NCBI GenBank assembly: GCA_025351355.1
Contig: JANXWC010000077.1
Span: 27,568 to 91,567, forward strand
Source of the DNA: Hyphomicrobiaceae bacterium
Lineage (GTDB): Bacteria > Pseudomonadota > Alphaproteobacteria > Rhizobiales > Hyphomicrobiaceae
Length of the DNA: 64,000 bases
Direction of reading: 5' to 3'
The position numbers and the translations under genes were made by a program. The number at the start of each line of letters is the position of its first letter. The first letter of the stretch is position 1. Positions 28,197 to 37,124 of this stretch are shown here, piece by piece. The notes beneath the pieces were generated by a model that did not search any database, had not been told where the DNA came from, and worked only from the letters and a program-made list of their open reading frames with translations.

Positions 28197-28281
28197 TGGT
28201 GCGGTCAAGAGGACTCGAACCTCCACGCCTTGCGGCGCTACCACCTCAAGGTAGTGCGTCTACCAATTCCGCCATGACCGC
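28197..28281 (-). tRNA. tRNA-Leu (GAG anticodon)
   Basis: The acceptor stem GCGGTCA/TGACCGC, a D-loop, the anticodon stem CTACC/GGTAG with loop TTGAGGT (anticodon GAG), a long type II variable arm with CGCCGCAAGGCG, the T-arm GGTTCGAGTCC and an encoded CCA end are all present. It reads CUC/CUU leucine codons. A hairpin terminator follows. Confidence 0.96.
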
Positions 28282-28409
28282 TTCCATGACTACTGCAACC
28301 AACCCTGAAGCCGTTCCGCAGCACGCGTGCTCTAGCAAACTCCTCCGGGGGTTACAAGGTATCCCCACCAGATCCCCACCACATTGCATTTCCAACCTTC
28401 AGCCTCAAC

Positions 28410-30263
28410 TTAATCCCGGGGTTTAAGCAGCGACGGAACTAGTGGCACTCTGCTAAGTGGCTTGGTCGCTGTTGTCAGCCATTTGCGTTCCTCGGCAGTG
28501 AGTGCCCCTGCCAACGTCGCCAACACGCGCGCATGATAGCTGTTGAACCAAGCGACTTCCGCCTGTGTCAACTGATCCGGCTCAATGCAGCGATAATCAA
28601 TTGGCGCTAGTGTCAGACACTCGAAACCGAGCATCGGTCTGTCACCACCCTTGATCGCCGTTGCATCCGAAACGACTTCCAGATTTTCAATTCGGATACC
28701 GAACGCGCCTTGCTTGTAAAAACCCGGCTCGTTGGACACGATCATGCCCGGCTCGAGTGTGGCCATTCCACGCTTTGAAATCGACTGCGGCCCTTCGTGC
28801 ACTGAAAGAAAACTACCGACGCCGTGCCCCGTTCCGTGCTCGAAGTCGAGGCCCGCTTGCCACAAATGATAGCGCGCCAGCGTGTCGAGTTGTATGCCGC
28901 GCGTCCCGACCGGGAACCGCGCAGTTGCAATCGCAATATGTCCCTTGAGGACCTGCGTAAACCGCTGCCGCATTTCAGCAGATGGCATGCCGATGGCCAC
29001 CGTCCGTGTGATGTCCGTGGTACCGTCTTGATACTGCCCGCCACTGTCGATAACGATCATCTCGCCCTGTTGGAGCAGTCTGTTGCTTTCTTTCGTCACC
29101 CGGTAATGTGGCAATGCGCCATTCGGCCCCGAACCGGCAATAGTGGCGAAGGAGATATCTTTGAGCGCGCCCGTCGCCGAACGAAACGCCTCAAGGCGCT
29201 GCACAATGCGCACTTCGTCGAGCGAATTGCTCGCAGATTCCCCGTCGAGCCAAGCGAGAAACCGCACCATCGCCACCCCGTCGCGCACATGGGCCGCGCG
29301 CGCGCCATCGAGTTCCGCTCTGTTTTTCTTCGCTTTTGGCAACACGCAGGGATCGATGCCATGCGCAGCACAACTGCCGAGCGCGTTGACAACCCACGCC
29401 GATGCGGTCGCCGGGTCAACGCGTACCTTGCGGTCTTTTTCGGCTTTCATCTCGCGCAGTCGTCCACCGAGCTCTTCGACCGGCGATAACTTCACTAACG
29501 CTGACAGATGCTTCTTGCTATCGACGGTCAACTTCGCCGGATCGACAAACAGCTCTGGTTTGCCTTTAACCGGCACGACCGCATACGCCAGCACCACTGG
29601 ATTGTGCGGCACATCGCTGCCGCGAATGTTCAGCAGCCACGCGATACTATCAGGCATCGTCAACACAACGGCGTGCTGCTGCTCAGCCTTGAGTAGCTTT
29701 TGCACGTCCGCGATTTTAACCTCTGCCGCAACCCCGGCCAGTGCCACCGGCTGCACCGCGATCGCCCCAATTGGCGGCGCTGGACGGGTGCGTCCCCAAG
29801 CACGGTCGACGAGATTTGCCGACAGCGCCTTCAACGTGAACCCGTGCTTCCCAGCTTCGCCACGCAGCGTCGTTAGTGATTGCGCCGTATGCAGGCGCGG
29901 ATCAAAACCAATAGTGCCTCCATTTGGAAGCTTCGCTGCCAACCACTCGATCCATGGCTTTTCCGTGCTATCGATGACCTCGAACGTCGCGCCATGCACT
30001 TGCGCGCGCGCTTGCAGCGTATACCGCCCATCCGTCGCGACGACGGCCGCTTTCATCGCAATCACGGCCAAGCCGGCAGATCCGGAAAACCCGCTAACCC
30101 ATTTCAGGCGCTCAGCCGACGTCGGCACATATTCACCTTGGTACTCATCGCTACGCGGCACCAAAAAGACCTGCACCCCCACATCGTTCATCTCAGCCCG
30201 AACGGCCTTTACGCGCGGCGGCCCCAGCGACGGATCGGATGTGGATTCGAAACTTTGCAGCAT
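28410..30263 (-). CDS. Aminopeptidase P family Xaa-Pro aminopeptidase (three-domain type)
   Basis: 617 residues, matching the large cytosolic APP1-like form with two creatinase-like N-terminal domains and a C-terminal pita-bread catalytic domain. Dinuclear metal ligands lie in IDSGGQYQDGTTDITRT (two Asp), HGTGHGVG (His), ISNEPGFY (Glu) and GIRIENL (Glu). It removes N-terminal residues before proline. Apparently monocistronic, between the tRNA and a divergent DUF1127 gene. Confidence 0.93.
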   Translation of the reverse strand: MLQSFESTSDPSLGPPRVKAVRAEMNDVGVQVFLVPRSDEYQGEYVPTSAERLKWVSGFSGSAGLAVIAMKAAVVATDGRYTLQARAQVHGATFEVIDSTEKPWIEWLAAKLPNGGTIGFDPRLHTAQSLTTLRGEAGKHGFTLKALSANLVDRAWGRTRPAPPIGAIAVQPVALAGVAAEVKIADVQKLLKAEQQHAVVLTMPDSIAWLLNIRGSDVPHNPVVLAYAVVPVKGKPELFVDPAKLTVDSKKHLSALVKLSPVEELGGRLREMKAEKDRKVRVDPATASAWVVNALGSCAAHGIDPCVLPKAKKNRAELDGARAAHVRDGVAMVRFLAWLDGESASNSLDEVRIVQRLEAFRSATGALKDISFATIAGSGPNGALPHYRVTKESNRLLQQGEMIVIDSGGQYQDGTTDITRTVAIGMPSAEMRQRFTQVLKGHIAIATARFPVGTRGIQLDTLARYHLWQAGLDFEHGTGHGVGSFLSVHEGPQSISKRGMATLEPGMIVSNEPGFYKQGAFGIRIENLEVVSDATAIKGGDRPMLGFECLTLAPIDYRCIEPDQLTQAEVAWFNSYHARVLATLAGALTAEERKWLTTATKPLSRVPLVPSLLKPRD

Positions 30264-30323
30264 GATGGCGTCTTAGGGCCTGTCCAGCGATTCCGCAATC
30301 GAGTCCGAATTGCCATTTAGGTC

Positions 30324-30369
30324 GCAATGCAGCACATGACGCTTTTGTGCACATGCAAAACTGCATTGC
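30324..30369. repeat. Inverted repeat in the aminopeptidase/DUF1127 divergent region
   Basis: GCAATGCAG (30324-30332) and CTGCATTGC (30361-30369) are exact reverse complements separated by 28 bases. They sit in the 241-base gap between two divergent genes. Possible operator pair; no known regulator is assigned. Confidence 0.35.
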
Positions 30370-30504
30370 TGCGCTGCAGCATTTTCCCTGGTGCAATGCG
30401 GCCAGAAGGCTTATTCAAAGAGTATCACTCGAGTTCGTTGCCCATCTGGTAGCGAAACCTAAGAAGGCCCGCCAAGGGTCACATTAACCAGAGTGGAGAC
30501 AATT

Positions 30505-30744
30505 ATGAGCTCAAATCCGACGTACGCTGCCAACCGTTCCGTTACGCCCGCCGCCCAATATCCCGCAGTACGGTCCGGCTCCGGCTTTTGGGCCCGCGTA
30601 ATAATTGGCATTACCACGGCCCGTGAAATGCAAGCCAAGCGCGAAACGAACCGGTTTCTGGCGCGCCAAACCGATCGGTTCTTGCGTGATATTGGACTTG
30701 ACGAGGTCGAGATTGCCGAATTGCGGCGTCAAGACACCCTCTGA
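30505..30744 (+). CDS. DUF1127-like small protein
   Basis: 79 residues. The C-terminal half (RFLARQTDRFLRDIGLDEVEIAEL) matches the DUF1127 pattern of Arg-rich helix followed by LRDIGLxxxEI. I chose ATG 30505 because GGAG lies six bases upstream. DUF1127 proteins in Alphaproteobacteria are small RNA-binding-like regulators of stress, phosphate or carbon responses. The role of this one is unknown. Confidence 0.8.
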   Translation: MSSNPTYAANRSVTPAAQYPAVRSGSGFWARVIIGITTAREMQAKRETNRFLARQTDRFLRDIGLDEVEIAELRRQDTL

Positions 30745-30836
30745 TTATACAAGAAACAGTACTTGCATGCGAATGAAGTTGAGCACATTTCCTGGGCCCC
30801 CTTCATTTCGATCCGAAAGCAAGATATGCTCGCCTT

Positions 30837-31517
30837 ATGACCATTTGGCAGCGTATTACAGGGCTGGCGACCACGTTCGGCGACGGCAAGTTTGCTGATC
30901 GGCCAAAGCCCCCGCTTTCAATTGATGGTCGCCACACCGTCGCGTTTACCATGGCCGTTATAGCCCTTGGCGCCAAGATGGCGAAAGCGGACGGTGTTGT
31001 ATCTCCGCTTGAGATCGAAGTTTTTCATCGGGTATTTCAAACTCCGCCGGACGAGGCCAAGCACGTCAGTCGCGTTTTCGAACTCGCCCAAGGCGATATC
31101 GGGGGCTTCGAAGCCTATGCCACCCAGGTTCGCGGTCTGCTTCAAGGCGACCGGCAGTTGCTGCGCGACGTGCTCGAAAGTCTGTTTCACATTGCCACGG
31201 TCGACCGTGCCCTTCATCCCGGTGAGGATCACTTCCTGAAAATTGTCGCTGAACGATTTGGCTTCAGCGCCAGCACTTACCGACATATTCGCGCTCAATT
31301 CGTCGAGGACGCCTCCGCCCCGTACGATGTATTGGGGTTGGATCCGACTGCTACCGACGCTGAACTGAAGGCACGGCATCGCAAACTCGTGCGCGATAAT
31401 CATCCGGATTTGTTGATCGGTCGGGGCGTCCCCGCGGAAATTGTGGCGGTCGCGACGCGCAAGCTGGCCGTCATCAATACTGCCTATGACACTTTGGCGA
31501 GCGAGCGCGACCTTTGA
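30837..31517 (+). CDS. DjlA-like protein: TerB domain plus C-terminal J-domain
   Basis: 226 residues. An N-terminal TerB-like helical domain (ALGAKMAKADGVVSPLEIEVF) is followed by a C-terminal J-domain with the HPD motif (RDNHPD), which stimulates DnaK. The order and length match DjlA-like co-chaperones common in Alphaproteobacteria. It is followed five bases later by an amidase gene, a pairing often seen and suggestive of an envelope role. Confidence 0.88.
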   Translation: MTIWQRITGLATTFGDGKFADRPKPPLSIDGRHTVAFTMAVIALGAKMAKADGVVSPLEIEVFHRVFQTPPDEAKHVSRVFELAQGDIGGFEAYATQVRGLLQGDRQLLRDVLESLFHIATVDRALHPGEDHFLKIVAERFGFSASTYRHIRAQFVEDASAPYDVLGLDPTATDAELKARHRKLVRDNHPDLLIGRGVPAEIVAVATRKLAVINTAYDTLASERDL

Positions 31518-31522
31518 CGCCG

Positions 31523-32317
31523 ATGACTGCCTTCCGCTTTACGCCCGACAGTGCGTTGGTTGACGATATCGTTCCCGCCGCCAATGTGGAAACGCGCAGG
31601 GGCAATTTGCAGCCGGACATGCTATTGCTGCACTATACCGGTATGCGCTCGGCCGCCGCCGCTATCGACTGGCTCGCCCGTGCTGACAGCAAGGTTTCCT
31701 GCCATTATGTCATTGACGTCGACGGTCGCATAACACAGCAGGTGCCGGAAGCTCTTCGTGCTTGGCACGCAGGCGTTTCCAGTTGGGCAGGTGAGACCGA
31801 TATTAACTCCTGCTCAATCGGCATTGAAATTCAAAATCCTGGCCACGAGATGGGCTATCACCCCTTCCCGGATGAACAAATGTCCGCCGTCGTGGAACTC
31901 GGCCGCGACATCGTCACTCGCCATCGGATTATCGCCCAGCGGGTTCTCGCCCACTCCGATGTCGCCCCGCAACGCAAGATTGATCCCGGCGAAAAATTCA
32001 ATTGGGCTCTGTTGGCAGAACACGGTGTTGGCGTCTGGGTTGAACCCTCAAGGCCCCACGCCGAAGACCCGGGCCTTCCCGACGACGCGCCCCTCGCTTG
32101 CATTCGCGCAGCCCAGCGCCAGTTCGCGGCCTACGGCTATGACGTTGAAATAACCGGCATTCTCGACGCCAAGACGGTCGCGTCCGTCACCGCCTTTCAA
32201 CGTCACTTCCGTGTCGCCCGCATCGACGGTCGTATCGATTTGGCGACCCTTGCCACCCTCGAACGTTTGCTCGCGACGAACGTGAGCCATACCGCTAGAG
32301 ATGCAGGCGCCACATGA
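31523..32317 (+). CDS. amiD: N-acetylmuramoyl-L-alanine amidase with peptidoglycan-binding domain
   Basis: 264 residues. The Amidase_2 (PGRP-like) domain has zinc ligands in LLHYTG (His) and a His/Asp pair in LAHSDVAPQRKIDPG. The C-terminal PG_binding_1 domain has AVQRQFAAYGYD-like and ASVTAFQRHFR segments. No signal peptide is seen, so it acts on cytoplasmic or recycled muropeptides, or is exported another way. ATG 31523 is taken as the start; a TTG at 31514 overlaps the previous stop. Confidence 0.9.
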   Translation: MTAFRFTPDSALVDDIVPAANVETRRGNLQPDMLLLHYTGMRSAAAAIDWLARADSKVSCHYVIDVDGRITQQVPEALRAWHAGVSSWAGETDINSCSIGIEIQNPGHEMGYHPFPDEQMSAVVELGRDIVTRHRIIAQRVLAHSDVAPQRKIDPGEKFNWALLAEHGVGVWVEPSRPHAEDPGLPDDAPLACIRAAQRQFAAYGYDVEITGILDAKTVASVTAFQRHFRVARIDGRIDLATLATLERLLATNVSHTARDAGAT

Positions 32318-32338
32318 GCCAAAAAGGGTCTGACGCCG

Positions 32339-32959
32339 ATGATCGGTAAACTGCGCGGCAAGGTTGACGCAATCGGTGAAAGCCACTTGATTGTGGATGT
32401 CATGGGGGTGGGCTACGAGGTCCTTGCGTCGTCCCGCACGCTTCGCAACCTCAAAACAGGCGACGAAACGTCTCTTACGATCGATACCCACGTCCGCGAG
32501 GACGCTATCAAATTGTACGGCTTCACGAGTGAAGTCGAGCGCACCTGGTTTCGTACTTTGCAGACAATTCAGGGCGTTGGCGCCAAGGTTGCTCTGGCCG
32601 TGCTCGGCACATTGGCGCCACAGGATCTCGCCAACGCCATCGCTCTTGGCAATTGGCAGGCAGTCGAGGAAACCAATGGCGTTGGGAGGAAACTGGCGCA
32701 ACGCATCGTCATGGAACTAAAGGACAAGGCGCCGCAAATGTCGGTCGCCGGGCTCAACATTCCCGTTTCTGCCGGGGGCAAGCCCGACGCTCGATCAATG
32801 CTCGGCAATGCGCCGGCAGAAGCCATTTCCGCACTTACCAATCTTGGCTATCAACCCACGCAGGCAAGTCAGGCGATCGCCGTCGCCATGCAGGAACTGG
32901 GCGATGGTGCCGATGTTGCCAAACTGATCCGTCGCGGGTTGAAAGAATTGTCGAAGTAA
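32339..32959 (+). CDS. ruvA: Holliday junction branch-migration protein RuvA
   Basis: 206 residues starting MIGKLRG, with the OB-fold domain I, the helix-hairpin-helix pair (IQGVGAKVALAVLG and TNGVGRKLAQRIVMELK) and domain III (AISALTNLGYQPTQA). RuvA tetramers hold four-way junctions and load RuvB. The ruvC and ruvB genes, usually adjacent in Alphaproteobacteria, are not flanking it. Upstream is the amidase and downstream are DoxX genes. Confidence 0.96.
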   Translation: MIGKLRGKVDAIGESHLIVDVMGVGYEVLASSRTLRNLKTGDETSLTIDTHVREDAIKLYGFTSEVERTWFRTLQTIQGVGAKVALAVLGTLAPQDLANAIALGNWQAVEETNGVGRKLAQRIVMELKDKAPQMSVAGLNIPVSAGGKPDARSMLGNAPAEAISALTNLGYQPTQASQAIAVAMQELGDGADVAKLIRRGLKELSK

Positions 32960-33012
32960 CAGGGTCGTCGATGTGACTAGTGCACCGCGACCGTAGTGAG
33001 GGGAACGAAGAC

Positions 33013-33405
33013 ATGGATACCTGGAAGCGTTTCGAACCAGTCTTTCTAAGCCTTTTGCGCGTGATGGCCGGATTGCTAGTGCTGCAACATGGGACCTCTA
33101 AATTCCTCAATGTGCCGATCGGCCCGATGAACAATATGCCGATACAGTCGATGTTCGGTGCTGCCGGTGTGTTCGAATTGGTGTGCGGGCTTTTGCTGGT
33201 GATTGGCCTGTTCACCCGTCCGGCTGCATTCCTGCTGTCCGGCATGAGTGCCATCGGATACTTCTACATCCACGCTCCACGGGGATTTTTTCCTCTATTA
33301 AATGGCGGTGGGATGGTCGCTTTGTTTTGCTTTGTGTTCCTTTTCCTGTCGGCGGCCGGCGGGGGTCCCTTCAGTGTTGATCGCCTGATCCGCCAAAAGG
33401 ATTGA
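33013..33405 (+). CDS. DoxX family membrane protein, copy 1
   Basis: 130 residues with about four membrane helices and the DoxX segments RVMAGLLVLQHGTSKFL, GLFTRPAAFLLSGM and the conserved end GGGPFSVDRL. GAGGGGAA precedes the ATG at 33013. It is nearly the same as the gene at 33612, so this is a tandem duplication. The DoxX function is not settled; members relate to quinone or sulfur chemistry and oxidative stress. Confidence 0.88.
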   Translation: MDTWKRFEPVFLSLLRVMAGLLVLQHGTSKFLNVPIGPMNNMPIQSMFGAAGVFELVCGLLLVIGLFTRPAAFLLSGMSAIGYFYIHAPRGFFPLLNGGGMVALFCFVFLFLSAAGGGPFSVDRLIRQKD

Positions 33406-33611
33406 TCCGCAAACCGTTGTAAGGACGGATCGTGCGCAAGTTTGCGTGCAGCTTTAGCGCGTGTTGCGCCACAGCATTAGGAGACCAATGAAACCAACTG
33501 GGTAGATCCGCGTTGACGTCTTGAACTTGTCCACGGCTGCGATCTTTCACCAGGTACTAAGCCTCGCGAGGCGTCGGTGCGAATAGGGATGCTTCCAGCG
33601 GGAACCCTCTG

Positions 33612-34043
33612 ATGGCCAGTACGAAAAATTTCGTCCGAGCATCGTCAGTCACGGCCGTGACAACGCGCCTCGAATCTATTCTGCTCAGCGTGTTGCGAGT
33701 CATGGCTGGTTTATTGGTCCTCCAACACGGAACAGCGAAATATCTCAACCTACCGGTTGGTCCCATGAATAATGCATCGATCGGCACTCTCAGCGGCGCC
33801 GCTGGCGCCATTGAATTTATCTGCGGCATCCTGATTGTTATCGGATTATTCACGCGGCCGGCCGCGTTTCTGCTTTCCGGTATGACGGCTGCGGCCTACT
33901 TTATCGCGCATGCGCCACGTGGTTTTTTTCCAATCCTCAACGGCGGCGAGTTGGCAGTTCTCTATTCCTTTGTGTTCCTTTTCTTGGCAGCCGCCGGCGG
34001 CGGTCCTTTCAGTGTTGATAGACTGATGCGCCCGAAAGAATAG
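33612..34043 (+). CDS. DoxX family membrane protein, copy 2
   Basis: 143 residues, a paralogue of the previous gene sharing VMAGLLVLQHGT, IGLFTRPAAFLLSGMT, HAPRGFFPILNGG and the GGGPFSVDRLM end, with an added ~15-residue N-terminus. It lies 206 bases downstream of copy 1, and that gap shows no supported gene. Confidence 0.88.
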   Translation: MASTKNFVRASSVTAVTTRLESILLSVLRVMAGLLVLQHGTAKYLNLPVGPMNNASIGTLSGAAGAIEFICGILIVIGLFTRPAAFLLSGMTAAAYFIAHAPRGFFPILNGGELAVLYSFVFLFLAAAGGGPFSVDRLMRPKE

Positions 34044-34109
34044 GTGCACTGGTCTAATTACATCCGTAGTTCGCCGCCATAACCAGTTTGTCGAACTCAG
34101 GGTGCTCCA

Positions 34110-34478
34110 ATGCCCACCAACCCTCCACTCAAATCACGTCGTACTTGGGAAGACTATTTAGGCTTGGCACTAGCGGTTGCCATCGGCCTTAGCCCATGGT
34201 TTCGCGAGGAAAAGTTGCCGACTGCCGCGTATCCTAACGCCGCAATCGTTGGTGTTGCGCTTTTGCTTTTGGCTCAGTTTGAAATAATTCGCTCCAGCCG
34301 TTGGGAGGAGGTCGGCGAACTTGCAGGCGGCATATGGGTTGCCGCATCGCCCTTTGTTCTCGGTTACGCTTACAACAGCCAGCTGCGTATTTGGCAATGG
34401 ATACTCGGCGCCATGGTGATTGCCCTCGCAGTGTTGCAGCTCTGGCAACGCCGGCGGGACGATCACCCAGGTCACTGA
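34110..34478 (+). CDS. SPW-repeat membrane protein
   Basis: 122 residues with the SPW pattern: WEDYLGLALAVAIGLSPW in the first half and GGIWVAASPFVLGY in the second. Each SPW-like motif sits in a membrane helix. The family has no firm function. The protein is followed directly by convergent ccmB. Confidence 0.82.
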   Translation: MPTNPPLKSRRTWEDYLGLALAVAIGLSPWFREEKLPTAAYPNAAIVGVALLLLAQFEIIRSSRWEEVGELAGGIWVAASPFVLGYAYNSQLRIWQWILGAMVIALAVLQLWQRRRDDHPGH

Positions 34479-34479
34479 T

Positions 34480-35193
34480 CTATGCCAATTCGTGCGCTCG
34501 CAGAGCTGCCGCTGCCGCGATTGGAGCAAGGATAAGCCCGACCAGCGATAAAGCACCGAGGATCAAAAGCGGTGCCATACCACCACCTTCGATCAGCATT
34601 CCCGCATCGACCGCTGATACACCGAACACCAGTGTCGGCACGTAAAGTGGCAGCACCAGGAGCGCCACCAGCAACCCGCTTTTGCGTGTGGAAAGCGTCA
34701 ATGCTGCACCAATGGCGCCGATAGCACTCACCGCGGGGGAACCCAATAGCATGGCAGCCATAAGCGGCCCGTAGGCATTGGCGTCAAGATTAAGCAGCAA
34801 CCCCAGCAACGGCGTTGCCAACACCAGTGGCACCGCCGCAGTTACCCAATGTGCAACGATTTTGACGGCAACCACTATCTCTAACGGAACGGGTGCCGAT
34901 CTGAGCACCGCCAGTGAACCATCCTGATGGTCCGCTTCAAACAACCGCGCTACCGACAGCAGCGCCGACAAAAGCAGTGCGATCCACAACACCCCCGGCG
35001 CGATCCGCGCCAACAAAGCAACATCAGGCCCCAGCCCCAGCGGCAACAGGCTGACCACGACGAGATCGAAGCCAAGCGCCGTGCCCAACGCCGCTCCGTC
35101 GCGTGCAGCCAATTTTAGATCACGCAGCAACAGCGCCCTCAAGGGCCAAACCACTGCAACGCCGCCGGCACCAGATCTCTTTTCATCGATCAC
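34480..35193 (-). CDS. ccmB: Heme exporter protein CcmB
   Basis: 237 residues with six hydrophobic segments and CcmB signatures (LLRDLKLAAR near the N-terminus, EADHQDGSLAVLRSAPV and the GSPAVSAIGAIGAALT segment). CcmB is the membrane subunit of the CcmAB exporter that drives release of heme from CcmE in cytochrome c maturation. The ccmA gene, normally next door, is not here; upstream on this strand are an NTF2-like gene and paaK. The c-type cytochromes at 8-15 kb would need this pathway. Confidence 0.9.
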   Translation of the reverse strand: MIDEKRSGAGGVAVVWPLRALLLRDLKLAARDGAALGTALGFDLVVVSLLPLGLGPDVALLARIAPGVLWIALLLSALLSVARLFEADHQDGSLAVLRSAPVPLEIVVAVKIVAHWVTAAVPLVLATPLLGLLLNLDANAYGPLMAAMLLGSPAVSAIGAIGAALTLSTRKSGLLVALLVLPLYVPTLVFGVSAVDAGMLIEGGGMAPLLILGALSLVGLILAPIAAAAALRAHELA

Positions 35194-35250
35194 TGCGTCA
35201 ACGGCCCCCGCGCGACACCCGCGCCATTTGAAACACTATGCACGACGCTC

Positions 35251-35640
35251 TCAGCTCTTTGCCAACGTTACAGGTCGGCTGCCACCCGTGGCATCGTCAA
35301 TAACATACCGCCACAGGCAGTCGGAGCCTCTCGCGAGAACTTCACATGAAATGTTTGCTTTACCCAGCTTCTCCTCTGGTCCGCGACTCTGCCATTGCAC
35401 GCGCAGCAAAGCCGTGTCGCCCGAAACCATGCACGACAGCATTTGTCCGACAAGCTTCAGCGGGGTCGCAAAACCGCGATCGAAGGCCGCGCTGATCGCG
35501 CTATGCCCTTTCGCAATCGTGTTGCCATCAAAAGTGTGTACCGCGTCCGGATCGTACAGAGCCATCAGCATGCCCTTGTCCCGCGAATTGTACGCGCGCT
35601 CGAACGCCGCTGTGATCTTCTCAGGGGTATCGACGCCCAT
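35251..35640 (-). CDS. NTF2-like (SnoaL/DUF4440-type) protein
   Basis: 129 residues with an NTF2-fold pattern (PEKITAAFERAYNSRDKGMLMALYDPDAVHT). The ATG at 35640 shares its A with the paaK stop (TGATG), so translation is coupled to paaK. Members bind small molecules or act as isomerases. The function here is unknown. Confidence 0.75.
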   Translation of the reverse strand: MGVDTPEKITAAFERAYNSRDKGMLMALYDPDAVHTFDGNTIAKGHSAISAAFDRGFATPLKLVGQMLSCMVSGDTALLRVQWQSRGPEEKLGKANISCEVLARGSDCLWRYVIDDATGGSRPVTLAKS

Positions 35641-36956
35641 CACAATTTCTCCAGCCCGCGCTTGTCGATCACCCGCCGCGCCTTACCTTGGCTGCGTTCA
35701 ACGCCACCCGGTTCCAGAACGCTCGCACCGACACTCGTACCAATGACGTCCTTGATATGCTGCACCAGACGCGCCCCGCTGGCGGCCCGCATTTCAGCCG
35801 ACGCAGCGTCCGGCGTCGCTTCGGCAAGCACATGCATTTCGTCGAGGCGGTCGGCACGCGTCAAGATCACCTGATAATGCCCGCTCAGTCCCGGCACTTT
35901 CAGGATCTGCTCCTCGATCTGCGTTGGAAACACGTTCACCCCACGTACGATCATCATGTCGTCCGTCCGACCCGTCACCTTCTCCATGCGTCGCATGGTG
36001 CGCGCCGTGCCCGGCAGCAGTCGCGTCAGATCGCGTGTCCGATAGCGGATTACCGGCATCGCTTCCTTGGTGAGCGAGGTGAAGACCAGTTCGCCCTTCG
36101 CGCCGTCAGGTAGCACTTCACCCGTCTCAGGATCGATGACTTCCGGGTAAAAATGATCTTCCCAGATATGCAGGCCATCTTTGCTTTCGACGCACTCGTT
36201 TGCGATGCCCGGCCCCATGACTTCAGATAGTCCGTAGATATCGACGGCATGCATATCAAACGCCTGTTCGATTTCGGCACGCATGCCATTGGTCCAGGGC
36301 TCCGCGCCGAAAATACCCACCTTCAAAGAGGTCTTGCGCGGATCAAGGCCCTGCCGGTTGAATTCATCCAAGATCGACAGGCAGTACGACGGGGTCACCG
36401 TGATCACGTCCGGCTTGAAATCCTGGATCAATTGAACCTGCCGCTCAGTCATCCCTCCCGATATTGGCACGACCGTCATCCGTAGCCGTTCGGCTCCGGC
36501 ATGCAGTCCAAGCCCACCGGTAAATAGGCCGTATCCATACGCATTGTGCAACAGCATGCCACGCCGAGCGCCGGCAGCCCTCAGCGATCGGGCAACGAGG
36601 TCTGCCCACGTGTCGAGGTCACGCCGGGTATAACCGACCACCGTTGGTTTGCCAGTCGTACCCGAGGAGGCATGCACCCGCGCGACTTCGCTCCTCGGCA
36701 CGGCAAACATGCCGAACGGATAGTTGGCCCTGAGGTCTGCCTTCGCCGTAAATGGGAACTTCGCGAGGTCCGCAAGCGTCCGCAAGTCATCTGGCTTGAC
36801 CCCGCGTTCGTCAAAAGTCCGTTGATAATGAGGGACATTATTATAGGCATGTTGCAAAGCCCATTTCAGCCGATGCAACTGCAAGTCGCGGATGACCTCG
36901 ACTGGCGAGACCTCAATGGGGTCGAGTTCAAAAGTTTGCGGCTTCAGATCGAGCAC
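35640..36956 (-). CDS. paaK: Phenylacetate-CoA ligase family protein
   Basis: 438 residues, an ANL adenylate-forming enzyme with the P-loop-like ASSGTTGKPTVVGYT, the YGLSEVMGPG motif, VIRYRTRDL and a C-terminal GRTDDMMIVRGVNVFPTQIE segment. It matches PaaK closely, although related aryl-CoA ligases share these motifs. No other paa genes are present, so the substrate could be another aryl acid. It is cotranscribed with the NTF2-like gene. Confidence 0.85.
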   Translation of the reverse strand: MLDLKPQTFELDPIEVSPVEVIRDLQLHRLKWALQHAYNNVPHYQRTFDERGVKPDDLRTLADLAKFPFTAKADLRANYPFGMFAVPRSEVARVHASSGTTGKPTVVGYTRRDLDTWADLVARSLRAAGARRGMLLHNAYGYGLFTGGLGLHAGAERLRMTVVPISGGMTERQVQLIQDFKPDVITVTPSYCLSILDEFNRQGLDPRKTSLKVGIFGAEPWTNGMRAEIEQAFDMHAVDIYGLSEVMGPGIANECVESKDGLHIWEDHFYPEVIDPETGEVLPDGAKGELVFTSLTKEAMPVIRYRTRDLTRLLPGTARTMRRMEKVTGRTDDMMIVRGVNVFPTQIEEQILKVPGLSGHYQVILTRADRLDEMHVLAEATPDAASAEMRAASGARLVQHIKDVIGTSVGASVLEPGGVERSQGKARRVIDKRGLEKL

Positions 36957-37124
36957 GGCGACCCCATACGATTGCGACCATCTGTTGCGACAAACTATAG
37001 CCGATCCCGTGGCACAGAGCGAAAGGGACTTTTGGGCAACGTCGGACTTAATCGATCGAAACTCGGGTGTCGCAAGCCCGGACGTCCCGGGTTATATCAG
37101 GACCGACTAAACGGGATTTATAAA

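Noticed and set aside
28197..28281. tRNA-Leu as attachment site for an integrated element covering the secretion block
   Set aside because: I saw no direct repeat of the tRNA 3' end near 3 kb or elsewhere in the window, and no integrase gene is present.
36546..37124. Extended N-terminus of the GNAT gene
   Set aside because: It is antisense to paaK and lacks family similarity; the start at 37125 is better.
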